DNA of 64,000 nt from Trichobilharzia regenti (taxonomy: Eukaryota > Platyhelminthes > Trematoda > Strigeidida > Schistosomatidae). Positions within the stretch are counted from its first letter, which is position 1, and the number at the start of each line of letters is the position of its first letter. Made by a program: the position numbers and the translations under genes. The stretch is taken from positions 93,590,984 through 93,654,983 of the forward strand of contig OX235265.1 of assembly GCA_944472135.2 (NCBI GenBank), in the 5' to 3' direction. Shown piece after piece: positions 52,677 through 63,560 of the stretch. Under the pieces are notes generated by a model. It saw nothing but the letters and a program-made list of their open reading frames with translations. It ran no database searches and was not told the origin of the DNA.

Positions 52677-54240
52677 TGAGAATAATAATAATCATAATTT
52701 GCTTTATTCCAAAACAGTACTTGTGATACAGAATGGAATTCTCAGCATTTCACTACAGTATTGAATCCAGTTAGTATATTAACAATAAATAAAATTCTAC
52801 ATAGATGAAGGGTAATCTCGGTTAGTTTTCACAACAACATATTACCATGTCGGTAGCGAAGCCAAAATTAAACAGAGTGTTCGAAGGTGTAAGAAAAGTA
52901 GATACTAGCAGATTTACTGGCGTTAGCGGTAACAAAAGGTCGAGATATACAGAGTGTGAGAGAACGAAGAAGAATGTAGAAGAAGTAGAGTTAGTAAGGA
53001 AGAGAGAAACAAAACAGCACATAACAGAAAGAAGAGAGAGAGAAAAGGAAAAGAAACAAAGAAACAAAACGTTGTACCTATAAATGATATGATTTGGAAA
53101 GGCGAGATCCAATTGTTCTACTGACTGTTTAATAAGTTATAGGTGGTGTCACGCCTAATGCTTTCCCTATCGCACAGAATACGAGCCAAGTAGGGTATGG
53201 TTGAGTTGGATTTTTGTACTTGCTAGTGCGAGCATATAATTTTCTATATAGGCTTCTGGTTTTGTCTGATGAGATACAAGGGGAGAGTTGTGAATGAAGT
53301 GGATGGTGATGTGAGTTAGATCGAATGGATTTAGCCCATTTGTCACATGAGTCCAAGTGCTTGTTGACCAGAATATTAACAAGTTGCTGGTTTAGTGGCA
53401 CGTTGCTTACCCTGCTGAGAACTTTTAACACCCTACTTAATAAGATATAGTCCTTCTTCAGTAGCCCAGGAAAAACTAAGGGGAAACAATAGAGAATAAT
53501 AGGCAGGATGCAAGCGTTAACGAATCGTAAGAGTAAGAGTTGGGTTATTCCAAAAATGTCTTAACTTCTTGATTGTAGAATGTAAGAGGGAATATTTTCT
53601 TAGAAATCACCAAGATATGATGAGACGACCAGGAAAGATCATCAGATAGAATGACGCCAAGATATTTAATTTCCCACTTGGTCTCCCTCTATTTCAGTGT
53701 CATCTATGTTGGACACCTCGTGAGTGTTAACCACCAGTTTGTTTAGGTCAGATTTATGCCTAAAGGGGTGAAATTGACTGTTTGGCATTTAGAGGGTTTT
53801 AAGTTTGAACCGTTTTCCTTTGACCACTGGCTGATTTCTGATAAAAAGCCATTTATAAAACCATTTTAATTTCGGGTAATCTGCAGCTGATGAGAACCTG
53901 TGAAATAGAATGATATCATTTTATACTGCAAATTTCGTCTTCCTTTCTTTATCGAAAAGCCATTTAGTTTGGAGCAGTCACTTTGACATTTGACAGGCAA
54001 AGATACAGTCAGGTCGTCGTTAGTATATTTAACAAAATTAATGTCATTTGAAGATGGTAAGTCATGTAGAGAGAAAGAAAGAAAAGAGAAGTGGGGAGAG
54101 TACAGCACCTTGGGGGACACCAACTTCAGTGAGTAGCACAGCAGAGGAGGATTTACCTTTGTATACACAGTGTACTGTATTTTGTTTGAGAAATAGGAAT
54201 GCAACCAATTTGTGACCCAAGACTCAGTTTAAGTCATCGA
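52677..54240 (-). mobile_element. CR1-like LINE, copy B, 5'-truncated
   Basis: Nearly identical to copy A (18028-19165) over about 1.15 kb, and it extends further 5'. The 3' end at the left has the aataaagca signal and an ATT tail. A 99-bp insertion (53856-53954) with a 12-bp direct repeat interrupts the RT region. Confidence 0.8.
53129..54204 (-). pseudogene. CR1-like reverse transcriptase relic, copy B
   Basis: The N-terminal frame (54204 to 53866) reads HSYFSNKIQYTVY, SFSLHDLPSSNDINFVKYTN, then DDLTVSLPVKCQSDCSKLNG: the end of motif B and a decayed motif C (YADDLT changed to YTNDDLT). After the insertion, LSEISQW and the thumb region follow (reading KYLGVILSDDLSWSS in copy A). The C-terminal frame (53431 to 53129) has VLSRVSNVPLNQQLVNILVN, KHLDSCDKWAKSI and HPLHSQLSPCISSDKTRSLY. 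It is not functional. Confidence 0.75.
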
Positions 54241-54359
54241 AAGCTTATTTAGCAAGGGATGTAGCGTTAACCACCTTTTTTTACTGCTAATTTTTATTTC
54301 CCTACTGATTAATTCTATTGGACGCAAATGTCCCATTTCTGTCGAAATGTCAGCTCCTA

Positions 54360-54545
54360 GCAGGAACGCTAGGAAGATACCTGGGGATTGAATCCAGACT
54401 GAAGATTTCATCCTATCTGAGACTCATCAGCTTGGTCTAACTGCACTCCACAGTAAGTGGTACTATTTCTACTACTGAGATTCGATCCTTGAACCCACTG
54501 TTTCAAAGATCAAACACCACTGGGACACAACAGCCACCTCCTCCT
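54360..54545 (-). mobile_element. Smalpha-like SINE (minus), old copy
   Basis: Reverse strand: head (gtggctgttgtgtcccagtg, gtgtttgatctttgaaacag, tgggttcaaggatcgaatc), a spacer, then a hammerhead zone (54389-54438) and the post-cleavage strand. Divergence is high. Confidence 0.65.
54389..54438 (-). ncRNA. Hammerhead-like fold with canonical CTGATGA core
   Basis: Minus strand: gaccaag, then CUGAUGA, a weakened stem II (GUCU with GGAU, two wobbles), GAAA, a GUC triplet and uggauuc. Core residues are canonical, unlike other Smalpha-like copies here, but stem I needs a bulge and one base is missing after the cleavage triplet. Activity is doubtful. Confidence 0.5.
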
Positions 54546-55815
54546 ATTTAACAACGGGTTTCTATCATTCTATGTTCTGCTTTAAATTCTCCTTATTCAG
54601 CACATTATTACACTTCTGTTTCTAATTAAGAAATGAATGTCATTCATCAGCTAAGCTAACTGGATCATAACAAAATTTACAAAAAATAAAGAGAAATGCT
54701 ATTCGAATCCACTTGTTCTGACTGGAATCATTAACACAAGACATCATATATATTGAAGGGACTAAGGCAGGTAGGTAGGTGAACATTTATTTTATTTCTT
54801 TCTTATCATCATTAAGACACAATTGACACATACTTTCTACCTGGACATTAATAAGTTATTAAATATATCCCATTCGACTACAGGGTATATGCATATATCA
54901 TTGACTTAGATCTCAATTTTACGCGGAGAGACAGTCCAAGAACAAAAACTGTGTGTGTATGTTATCTGATGTAAGAAGTGTCTGTTGATGGTTTATTTCT
55001 CTGTTTTATTATATTTAGATATTTATGCAAAGTGAAGAAATGCATTCAATGTTTATTGAACTGGGGTTTATTTATCATTATTATCACTATTTTTTAAATG
55101 AGTCTGGTTAAGATTTATCTAGGGAGAGATAGACAAAAAGGAACAGATTTCTTATCATGATGACGATGGTGAGGAGGATTATGTGTAACTTTCAGGTTAA
55201 TTAAGACAATTTCTTTTTTTTTTACTTTTTTGCATGAACGTCTTGACCATATCATGCATACGACAGCTCCTCTCTCTCTCTCTCTCTGCGTGTATCTCTC
55301 TCTCTCTCTCTAAAATACACATTTATTCGGTAGTTTAGAATGTTTAACTTCACAGTGATCAGTTAATTAGAAAGGTTACAGGTGTTTTAAATTTAGGAAA
55401 ATCAAAAATTTGAGAAAAAACCAAACAAACTTTGATATTCAAGATGTGAAATTAGTATTAGTAACCCGTTCTTGAGAGCTGTGCATAATATTGGGATGGG
55501 AAATGATCGGTATTCATGTGCTAGTTGAATTGATGACAATCTGAAACTTCATGTTGCATGACCTCTGATTCTACATATAGTTTAAACATTCTTGTGAGGT
55601 TTTGTATTGCTTAGGAATTTTAGACATTCTGTTTAATTTCAATGAAATTGTTATTCTCCAAAAGTTTGTTTCAACTGGTCGGTCATCTGTTAAAGGCATG
55701 AGGTATTAAAGGGTGATTAGGTCACATTCACACAGTTAAATCATAAGCCTGTTGTCATTGTAGGGAGGATGTATAAAGGAGAAGAAAATTTCGCTTTTAA
55801 TGTCTCCGGTATTTC
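54546..55815. other. Low-complexity stretch, no gene seen
   Basis: (TC)n near 55268-55310 and AT-rich DNA. No recognised element. Confidence 0.45.
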
Positions 55816-55819
55816 TCAA

Positions 55820-57206
55820 GGCTTCTCGCCTTCTATAAAACTGTGTATGAAAAGTACGTGTGTGATAAAAGAATATTAAATGAATACAACCTTAGTACAT
55901 ACTTCCAATTCGATACTCAAATATACGAACAAATAAAAGGAACAGCAATGGGATCATCTCCCATATCAGAATTAATAGTTGAAGCTGTCATGCAAAGTTT
56001 AGAATTAATAGCTCTACCAACTAAAATTAAACCGAAAATTTGGACAGGTACGTTACGTTGATGATACATTTGTAATGATCAAGAGAAATGATTTAGAATA
56101 TACCCACCATAAATTAATAAACAACATATTTGAAGACATCAAATTCACAACAAGAGAAGAAGAATTAGATGGCAACAAAATCCCATTTCTAGATGTCTCA
56201 ATCAGGAAAAATAACACGGGGAATTTAGGAACACAAGTATATAGAAAATCGACGCACACACACATAGATCAAATACTCAACTATACTAGCAATAATCCAA
56301 TTACTCACTCACAAGAGAAACTGTGTGCAGACATTGTTCACAAGGGGGTTCAAACACACTGTATCACTCCAGAATTGGAAAGAATGGAAGAAAAATACCT
56401 AAAAACGGTCTTCAAAAACAATGGTTATCCACAAAATTTCATCAAAAAGTGTTTAAAGTTGAATCACAACACCAACAAGGAACCATCATCAAAGAACACA
56501 AAGAAAATTCATCCTATCATACATCAGAAATATCTCTGAAATAACAGCTAGAATATTGAAACCGCTCGAAATAGATATAGCGCACAGACCAGCCAGCCAA
56601 CACAATCACTTCATTCGATATTGTACAAACCGAAAGACACATCCAACAGAGAAAGGAGATAAAATTAATACCATTTACAAAACAAACTGCATATATGGCC
56701 TGTAACAGACATTACATCGGTGGTCAAAGTGGGCGTCCCCCTCGAATCAGAATCCAGGAACACAAATCAGCCGTGAAAAGACATGATATGTATTCCTGCT
56801 TCATATCAATGCACATAGATAATTATGGACATCAGTTTGATAACTGGGATAATGTCGAAATCTTAGACAGAGGAAACACCACCGAAAGTACAGTCAGGGA
56901 ATTCCTAGAAGCCTGGTTGGCGCTCAAATGAATATGCAATTAACAAACACGTTAATTAATATAGACCAAATATACCAACTAATGAAAAGGGAATCATGTG
57001 TGACCAGAAAGTTTAAAATCCAAGTCAATAATAAAAATGGTCAATACATATGTAAAGATGGTTACCGGGAGACGCACGCAATTCTATCACTCATGGAAAA
57101 AATTTAAATCATTTCACTTTATTCTAAAACTTTCGCTGAAAGGGGATGTTGTCGAGAAGGGGAGAGGGGACGAAAGCTCTTCAGAGAACACTATTAATTG
57201 CAAAAG
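55820..57206 (+). mobile_element. PLE-2, Penelope-like element, longest copy
   Basis: Contains RT motifs, linker, GIY-YIG domain and 3' UTR, truncated 5' inside the RT. Its 3' end (ttcagagaacactattaatt) abuts an H element in minus orientation. The stretch 56390-57206 has an inverted counterpart at 60976-61803. Confidence 0.85.
55843..56931 (+). pseudogene. PLE-2 reverse transcriptase plus GIY-YIG endonuclease, frameshifted
   Basis: The first frame (55843-56061) has YFQFDTQIYEQIKGTAMGSS and PISELIVEAVMQSLE (Penelope motif B). A shift near 56043-56052 moves to a frame reading RYVDDTFVMIKRND (catalytic YVDD) and then, in 56075-56539, NKIPFLDVSI, TQVYRKSTHTH and NNGYPQNFI. After further shifts the GIY-YIG part is split between TIYKTNCIYG (about 56660) and the frame 56695-56931: HYIGGQSGRPPRIRIQEHKS, with YIG at residues 7-9, Arg 18 and His 23, then TVREFLEAWLALK at its end. 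It is close to complete from motif B to the C-terminus. Confidence 0.85.
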
Positions 57207-57520
57207 GATTTGATTTGTTTTTCCAATTTAGCCACGGATTGATATCAGTTGAAGAACCATTGAAAGCCAACACGGAGTACTGCACAACTGTTTCTTTCCA
57301 GTTTGGGACTCATCATCAGTACGCACCCATTTGGTTTTGAACCCGGGACTGTCTAGTGAGAAGTCGTGACCACAAAGGGGGTGCATTTAGTCAGGAGTGA
57401 GGATGGATTTCCGGTCAATGGGATTAGTTTGGGGTAGCGCTAAATATTACGAATTAGTGGAAGTTAGAATTCATGGAGTGACCATTGAATCACGTAGTGT
57501 CTAATTGCCTACTTCAGCAT
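57207..57520. mobile_element. H element, minus terminus joined to plus body
   Basis: The terminus and hammerhead zone are minus-oriented (acggagtactgcacaactgt, cagtttgggactcatcatca). On the minus strand the core is ATGATGA. The plus body follows (agtcgtgaccacaaaggggg, ggaagttagaattcatgg). The head and plus hammerhead are missing. Confidence 0.7.
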
Positions 57521-57602
57521 ATATCTTAAGGTATTTTTTTCTTTGAAAGTTGATATTAAAGCACTGAAGTTGTAATTAAAGTTAAGGGAATCTTTTAAAG
57601 GG

Positions 57603-57935
57603 ATTGAACAATCATATGCAGAGTATTTTGACTGGATACTATTTAACTGGTGTAATGTGTTTAATCTTTGGTGTCGGTGAAGACAGAATTCTATCAGCCA
57701 TGTTTGGAATGTGGGTTGCCGTCACAATGCACTCTAAATTATTGATATCAGATGGTTGGAAGCAACAGGCTGGAGGTCTTGGACCTAGGTTTCGTGCTAG
57801 TTGGCACTCACCAGTCAGCAAGACATGTCTCCAACCTTGAAGGAGACACTCATGTTCCTTGTGAAGTTCGAACCAGCGTCAGCCAGTCAGTCACAGACGT
57901 TACCACTAAGCTCTTTGAGTTCTGAGTCCAGCGCT
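57603..57935 (-). mobile_element. SINE-3, divergent copy
   Basis: Order as in 8737-9100: agacagaattctatcagcca, gttggaagcaacaggctgg, ggcactcaccagtcagcaag, ttgtgaagttcgaaccagcg (B box in reverse), acagacgttaccactaagct (A box in reverse). On the minus strand, tagtggtaacgtctgtgac is a good A box. Confidence 0.65.
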
Positions 57936-58425
57936 CACTGAGGTGGATTCGATTCCCCGAAGAAAGATGAGTTTCTTCAGGGTTGCAAATACGCCAGCTA
58001 ACGCGAAAGCTAGGTCAGGCGAGACTACTCGTCGATTGCCTACAACCGTCAAAATAAATTAGACTATTGGGTACGAAAGTGAGGTCAATCGATGCGGCTA
58101 TGAAGCTACGTCTATTGAGATAGCTAGAGCAGATATTGAGCATATCGAGACACTGATACCCTTGACAAGCAGTCTCAGATTGACATAGGGAAAGAGTTAG
58201 CAGTGTCTAAACAAGAACTCACTAAATAATCTTTGTGTAAAAATTTTCAATTTTTAAATGATTTTTTTTTTCAGTCCAAGGGCATTTTATATTTTACAGG
58301 CCTTCTAATATGATATAACTGTCCTTGATAAATAATCACTGTGATCATTCCTTCTCCTTACATATTCGCATTTTGAAACTAAACAAAACCCTGGAAAAAA
58401 CTCTTGAAGACTAATTTTAGTGCTC
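57936..58425. other. Unassigned stretch
   Basis: No family recognised. Confidence 0.4.
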
Positions 58426-58427
58426 AC

Positions 58428-58685
58428 TAGTGACTGGTAGCAGGATGAACTTACCTGACCGACAAATACACAATGATAACATTGATTGACGGCGGCACTA
58501 TATAAACAGTAAAATGATAGAAGTTAGAATTTATAGGCCACTGATATCCAGCCGTTGGCTGCATAGTCAATATAAGTTCTTCTTGCAACCTGAAGGTCTC
58601 AGGTTCTATCATGGGTACGTATTGCTGAAAAGTTTGAAAGTAGGACGAAGTGTGCGTTTAGTACTTCCTGGTATCTTTAACTTAT
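58428..58685 (+). mobile_element. H element, decayed
   Basis: Body (tgctcactagtgactggtag, atgatagaagttagaattta), a weak head (tcttgcaacctgaaggtctc, aggttctatcatgg) and a hammerhead zone (gtattgctgaaaagtttgaa, gtaggacgaagtg). CTGAAAA stands in place of CTGANGA. Confidence 0.65.
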
Positions 58686-58689
58686 TAGT

Positions 58690-59480
58690 TTCTTATTGTT
58701 CCCTTGGGTTGCTAGTGGAACACATAGGGCTTCAACTCCACATCTCCACTTGCTTCTGTCTTCCTTCTGCTGTAATTTTCACCTGCACCCATCCATGTTA
58801 GTCCATACTGTTAGTCCATTCTCCTCTTCACACGATGTCCTCCATGTCAGGCACCCTTGCACTGACGCCCCACTCGCCTCTTCCCTTTCGGCCTGGTTTC
58901 ACTCGAGCGATTGCCTGACGCGCGCGCGATGTCACCCAGTGGCGGCCTCCTTAGCGATCGAGTGTCCAATCCATCCATTTCCACTTTCTCCTGCATATTT
59001 GTTGACTGGCGATTGGTTTGTTCTTGTTTTGTTTGTTTGCTCCCAGCCATAGTTTCTTTTTGGTGATTCTTTCCGGCCCGGCCATCTGATCTTCAGTATA
59101 GATCCAACGAAGACAGTTGTTGGTTGATAAAGGTCTACATCGCAACAGGCTGTTGGTTGGAAATATTCTTTGTGACCCGCCTGCCAAGTTTCTGATCCGT
59201 ATATAAGAATGTTGTAGTTGTTGATGCTGACTGACGATTTCCAGATTGGTTTTACGTTGATGAATGTGTTTCTCGATGCCTTCCCGATTCTCCATTTGAC
59301 ATCCTCGTCCGTTCCGACTTCCTGTAGTTGAGACAATGATCAATGCTGGATAAGTGAGTGAACGAAGTAACCTCTTTCAAATCCCTCCCGTTGATGGTGA
59401 TTGGCGCTGTATGTTGCTGTTGTTGTTGTTGTTGGCTGGTTGGTCATTTTCATAACCTCCGTCTTGTCTATGTTCACCTG
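58690..59480 (-). mobile_element. RTE-B LINE, RT connection region to tail
   Basis: The tail is at 58690 (attgttcccttgggttgcta). Frames toward the right give RKWKWMDWT, LRWIYTEDQMAGP, an AGGSQRIFPTNSLL segment, NNYNILIYGSETW-like sequence, GRDLKEVTSF and a Gln run from CAA repeats. Catalytic RT motifs lie beyond the truncation. Confidence 0.72.
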
Positions 59481-60975
59481 GTCTCTTTATCTGATATCAA
59501 TCAATTCATGATCAAACCTGGAGTCAATCGAATGCCTACAAACTAACGCTTCAAAATTTAAATTTGTCATTCTAAAGAAACAGTCATTGCTATCTTGGTT
59601 GGAGTTCTCCAGGGAATGAAGACATTTTCTGTCGAAACAGTTGGATCTTTTTTTTTCGTATTGATTATATAAATAAAGATAGGTGTCAGTTCACTGCAGG
59701 TATGCGTAACTTATTTGTATTATTATCCGTTAATATAAATATAAATTATGATCCCCTTTATCAGTATGTATAATCTAAAAAGACGCCTCATGCAATATTT
59801 CGGGGTTAAAATGATATCCTAACTGTGAATAAATAACCGTCAACTGGCCTAGCCGTTTCTGTCAACTGGCACACAATTTTTGACAGGTGACTTCGTTATA
59901 ATTATTGTTATTATTCGCTCCTGACACATACTCACATAATCCGAATTAGCATGATTACGTAACCAACACTCCTACTGCGGCTGCTACTATACTACTACTA
60001 CTACTACAGATGAGGATGACGTTATGATTTCAGAGGTGATAAGCAGACGAAAGAGGAGGAGGTGGAAGAGGATAGAGAGACAGTCTTCAGTGTCCAGTGA
60101 ACTGTAATGATTGCGTCATCACCACTGATGATATTCATGCACAAAGCCTCAATCATCACCATCGTCATCAGATTGAAAAGGAACAAAACTAAGGGGAAAA
60201 AAAGTTAAATAATGTGAAATTAAAATAAATAAGTGTAAATTCATAAGAAAATTAGGGATTATTTTTATTATTCCAGATATAAGAAAGCAAAAGAAAATTA
60301 GATACCAGATAATAGAATTAACTGAACTCTTTAGTCTCTCTGTCAGTCAGTTAGTTGATCAGTTCAATCAAGCGGATTTAATCTCTCTGTCTTTCTCTCT
60401 CGCTTCCAAGCCTCAAAGATAACCTAGATATAATCTTGCGTGTGTATGTACATGTTTGTCAATGTGTCTGTGTGTGTGCGTGTGCATGTAAACATCTCAG
60501 GGAACAGTCAATAACTGCAATAATAATAATAATAGAAGTGACCACTATCCATGCATTTCCATTGCTTATAATCTCGTATTCTTTCGAAAACTTCAAATAA
60601 AACATGTAATGAATTCATGAAAAATAAAAAAAATGAAAAGAAAAGAAGCCTACTGTCTGTTGTCGTCATTTTGTAACAGTACCAAGTTGCTTACTTCCTG
60701 ATCCTTCCATTCAATGAAAGTCCATTGTGTTGATAGAAGTTAACAAGACTTTATTGTATTGAGATTGATTGATTTAATGAACAAACAGGTAAGCATTCAT
60801 TTTGTAGCAAGGGGCATACCTTTTTTTCTTCTTACTTCTATTGCCTTTTATAAGTTTTATTGAATCGCTTACTTGTTAAAATGTCTTTAATTCTCATGAT
60901 TTGCAGTATACAAACATTGTATTCACTTTAATCGTTTTGAAATAATCATACAGAAGATTTGTAGCTCAGATGGGT
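59481..60975. other. Low-complexity stretch, one weak candidate exon
   Basis: ACT, AAT and TG arrays (59991-60008, 60460-60485, 60518-60532). A short acidic-to-basic open stretch at 60009-60107 follows a CTACTACTACAG sequence and is discussed under findings. Otherwise nothing recognised. Confidence 0.4.
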
Positions 60976-61803
60976 GATTTGCAATTCATAGTGTTCTCTG
61001 AAGAGCTGGTTGGTTTAGTTGGGGAGCTTTCGTCCCCTCTCCCCTTCTGGACAACATCCCATTTCAGCGCAATATTTAGCATAAACTGAACTGATTTAAA
61101 TTTTTTCCATGAGTGATAGAATTGGGTGCGTCTCCCGGTAACCATCCTTACATATGTATTGACCATTTTTATTATTGACTTGGATTTTAAACTTTCTGGT
61201 CACACATGATTCACTTTTTATTAGTTGGTATATTTGGTCTATATTAATTAACGTGTTTGTTAATTGCATATTCATTTGAGCGCCAACCAGGCTTCTAGGA
61301 ATTCCCTGACTGTACTTTTGGTGGTGTTTCCTCTGTCTAAGATTTCGACATTATCCCAGTTATCAAACTGATGTCCATAATTATCTATGTGCATTGATAT
61401 GAAGTAGGAATACGTATCATGTCTTTTCACGGCTGATTTGTGTTCCTGGATTCTGATTCGAGGGGGACGCCCACTTTGACCACCGATGTAATGTCTGTTA
61501 CAGGCCATATATGCAATTTGTTTTGTAAATGGTATTAATTTTATCTCCTTTTTCTGTTGGATGTGTCTTTCGGTTTGTACAATATCGAATGAAGTGATTG
61601 TGTTGGCTGGCTGGTCTGTGCGCTATGTCTATTTCGAGCGGTTTCAATATTCTAGCTGTTATTTCAGAGATATTTCTGATGTATGATAGGATGAATTTTC
61701 TTTGTGTTCTTTGATGATGGTTCCTTGTTGGTGTAGTGATTCGATTTGAAACACATTTTGATGAAATTTTGTGGATAACCATTGTTTTTGAAGACCGTTT
61801 GTA
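60976..61803 (-). mobile_element. PLE-2, 3' part, inverted counterpart of the 56-kb copy
   Basis: Mirror of 56390-57206, from the NNGYPQNFI linker to the 3' end (ttcagagaacactatgaatt on minus). The 5' cut at about 61803 abuts a plus-oriented H terminus. Confidence 0.82.
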
Positions 61804-61849
61804 GGTGGCGGTTACTTCTGAAGCATCCCGAGCTAGGTTGACGAAACAT
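61272..61849 (-). pseudogene. PLE-2 linker and GIY-YIG endonuclease relic (minus)
   Basis: The frame 61508 to 61272 reads HYIGGQSGRPPRIRIQEHKS and ends TVREFLEAWLALK; it differs from the 56.7-kb copy at three of 78 residues. The upstream frames (61782 to 61498 and 61849 to 61664) give KINTIYKTNCIYGL and NNGYPQNFI. The same frameshift separates them in both copies, so the break is older than the copies or was spread with them. Residues upstream of TVFKNN (about 61803-61849) come from the neighbouring H sequence. Confidence 0.82.
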
Positions 61850-61960
61850 CAGTCCAGTACTCCCTGTAGATTTTCTACTGGTTGTCTAATCGATGTTAGC
61901 TCATAATGAAATCCTATAACCCATGAAGTCCTTGCAAACCGATACCTGAATATCAAATAT
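61812..61960 (+). mobile_element. H-element terminus (plus)
   Basis: ttgacgaaacatcagtccag, tactccctgtagattttcta, tgttagctcataatgaaatc and the tail. The 5' half of the hammerhead is replaced by PLE-2 sequence. Confidence 0.7.
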
Positions 61961-62605
61961 TTATTATTATTAGTTTTATAATTTAGAAGCTCTTCACCTG
62001 GAATTTTGCAGTTATTAAATTGTTGTACATTTAGGTAACATCAATCCTTGCCTGTGTAATTCAATATCGAACCAAAATCAAAATTCTTGAATTATCTGAG
62101 ATACAATTCGTTTGACTTTTACCCTTTTTTATACGACAGTATTTGAATGCATAAAGATGGTTTAAACTTCCTAATTGTCAGCCAGGGCTTCCACAAACTT
62201 TTGATGCGCCCCAAACACGTTTTATAGATACGTTTAAAAGACGTGTAAACCTCAATTTTATTTCCTGTCTCTATAATATGCTTCACAATATAGTGGAGCT
62301 AAGTTGTTTATTCTCACCATTAATGGGTTCCGGATGTTCCATTTGCTTGTGAAGCCATTTACGAATGTGCTCTGAAGCTATTACTTGCAGAGATCGATGA
62401 GTCCTCCAGCTGGATATATGGATTTCAAACTCTCAATTATTCTAATCTCAGCTGTAGAATATGTTTTTTTTTTTAACCGCAGCGTCCAATCTTTGTCTAG
62501 TTATCAAGCTGCTAGGATGCCCCATGTACGTTAGCTTGATGTACATATCTTCCTTAGGGGCGAGGTGGAGAGAGTGGATCTTGGTGTTATGACAACTATA
62601 ATCAT
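61961..62605. other. Unassigned AT-rich stretch
   Basis: No recognised element. Confidence 0.4.
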
Positions 62606-63010
62606 CATTCAAGATTATTTACAAGGTAAAGCCAAATGGTATAAGGGGTGTCAAGTTTCGGCATTTGTGTATCACTGAGGAGTTGGCAATTCGTCAATAC
62701 AATCCCGTACTCTCTTTACAAATTCAGTTTATTGAGTCTCTTATCCTACCATGATCTTAACCTCTTCAATTATCGTTCCCTGTACATTTTTTTTATTTTG
62801 TTTATTATTAATGATTACTTTGCTTTCACTTTAATAATGAATTCTCTATTATCAATCCCACATGTTCCTCTTGTACATTTTCTCACCCTCTTCACATTTC
62901 TCGATTAGGTACTCAAGTATCTTTTTTCTCATTCAATAACAATTTTAACCTTATCAAATTTCTATCGCTTTCTTCCTTTGTGCCGTTGAGTATTACGTAA
63001 TTAAAAGATT
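62606..63010 (+). repeat. R38 repeat, copy 2
   Basis: Reverse complement of 38330-38730, with substitutions spread evenly. It is followed directly by the H left terminus (cgtattgttttgtagggaat), just as copy 1 is joined to the H tail. Confidence 0.7.
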
Positions 63011-63017
63011 TATTTTT

Positions 63018-63560
63018 CACGTATTGTTTTGTAGGGAATTTGTTTGATTGCATGGAGGATTTCATCATGAGCTGACATCAGTTGGAGAACCACTGGAAAA
63101 TCTGGGAGTATTGGACATCCAGCCGTTTCGTCCTAGCTTGGAACTAACCCTTCAGCAGTAGGCATCCACTTGGGTTCGAACCCAGGACCTTCTGGTTACA
63201 AGGCTAGCGAGCACGTAGACCGTTGAGCCCACTAGCGACTGGCCCTATTCAAGTAGGTATTTAACCTGGGGTTCTAGTGGGAAGCCGTGACCAGTAGGGT
63301 ACAGCAGGTTGAAGATGAGGTAGTAACTCAACGAAGAAGACTTTATGAAATGGTCGCTCTCTGTCGTGAATTGTCAGAAGTTAGAATTCAAGGACCAGTG
63401 GTTCTGGTCCCAGTGGCTCGCTAGCCTTGTAACCAGAAGGTCGTTGGTTCGAATCGAAGCGGGTACGTAGCTATGAAGAGTTCCAGACTAGGACGAAACA
63501 CCTGTCCAGTACTCCCTGGTGGTTTTCAACAAATCAAATCCTTACAAGTCAACTGCTGAA
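63018..63560. mobile_element. H element with inverted ends, near complete
   Basis: The minus terminus and hammerhead zone (gagtattggacatccagccg, cagcagtaggcatccact) are followed by a reversed head (accttctggttacaaggcta), body, plus head (cagtggctcgctagccttgt, tggttcgaatcgaagcg) and plus hammerhead zone (acgtagctatgaagagttcc, aggacgaaacacctgtccag). The left zone keeps CTGAAGG and the right has CTATGAAGA; neither matches the full core. Confidence 0.78.

Noticed and set aside
57120..57190. Possible hammerhead in the PLE-2 3' UTR (ggggacgaaagctc)
   Set aside because: GACGAAAGC is present, but the CTGANGA core is absent in all PLE-2 copies (CTGAAAG or CTGAAGG without proper helices).
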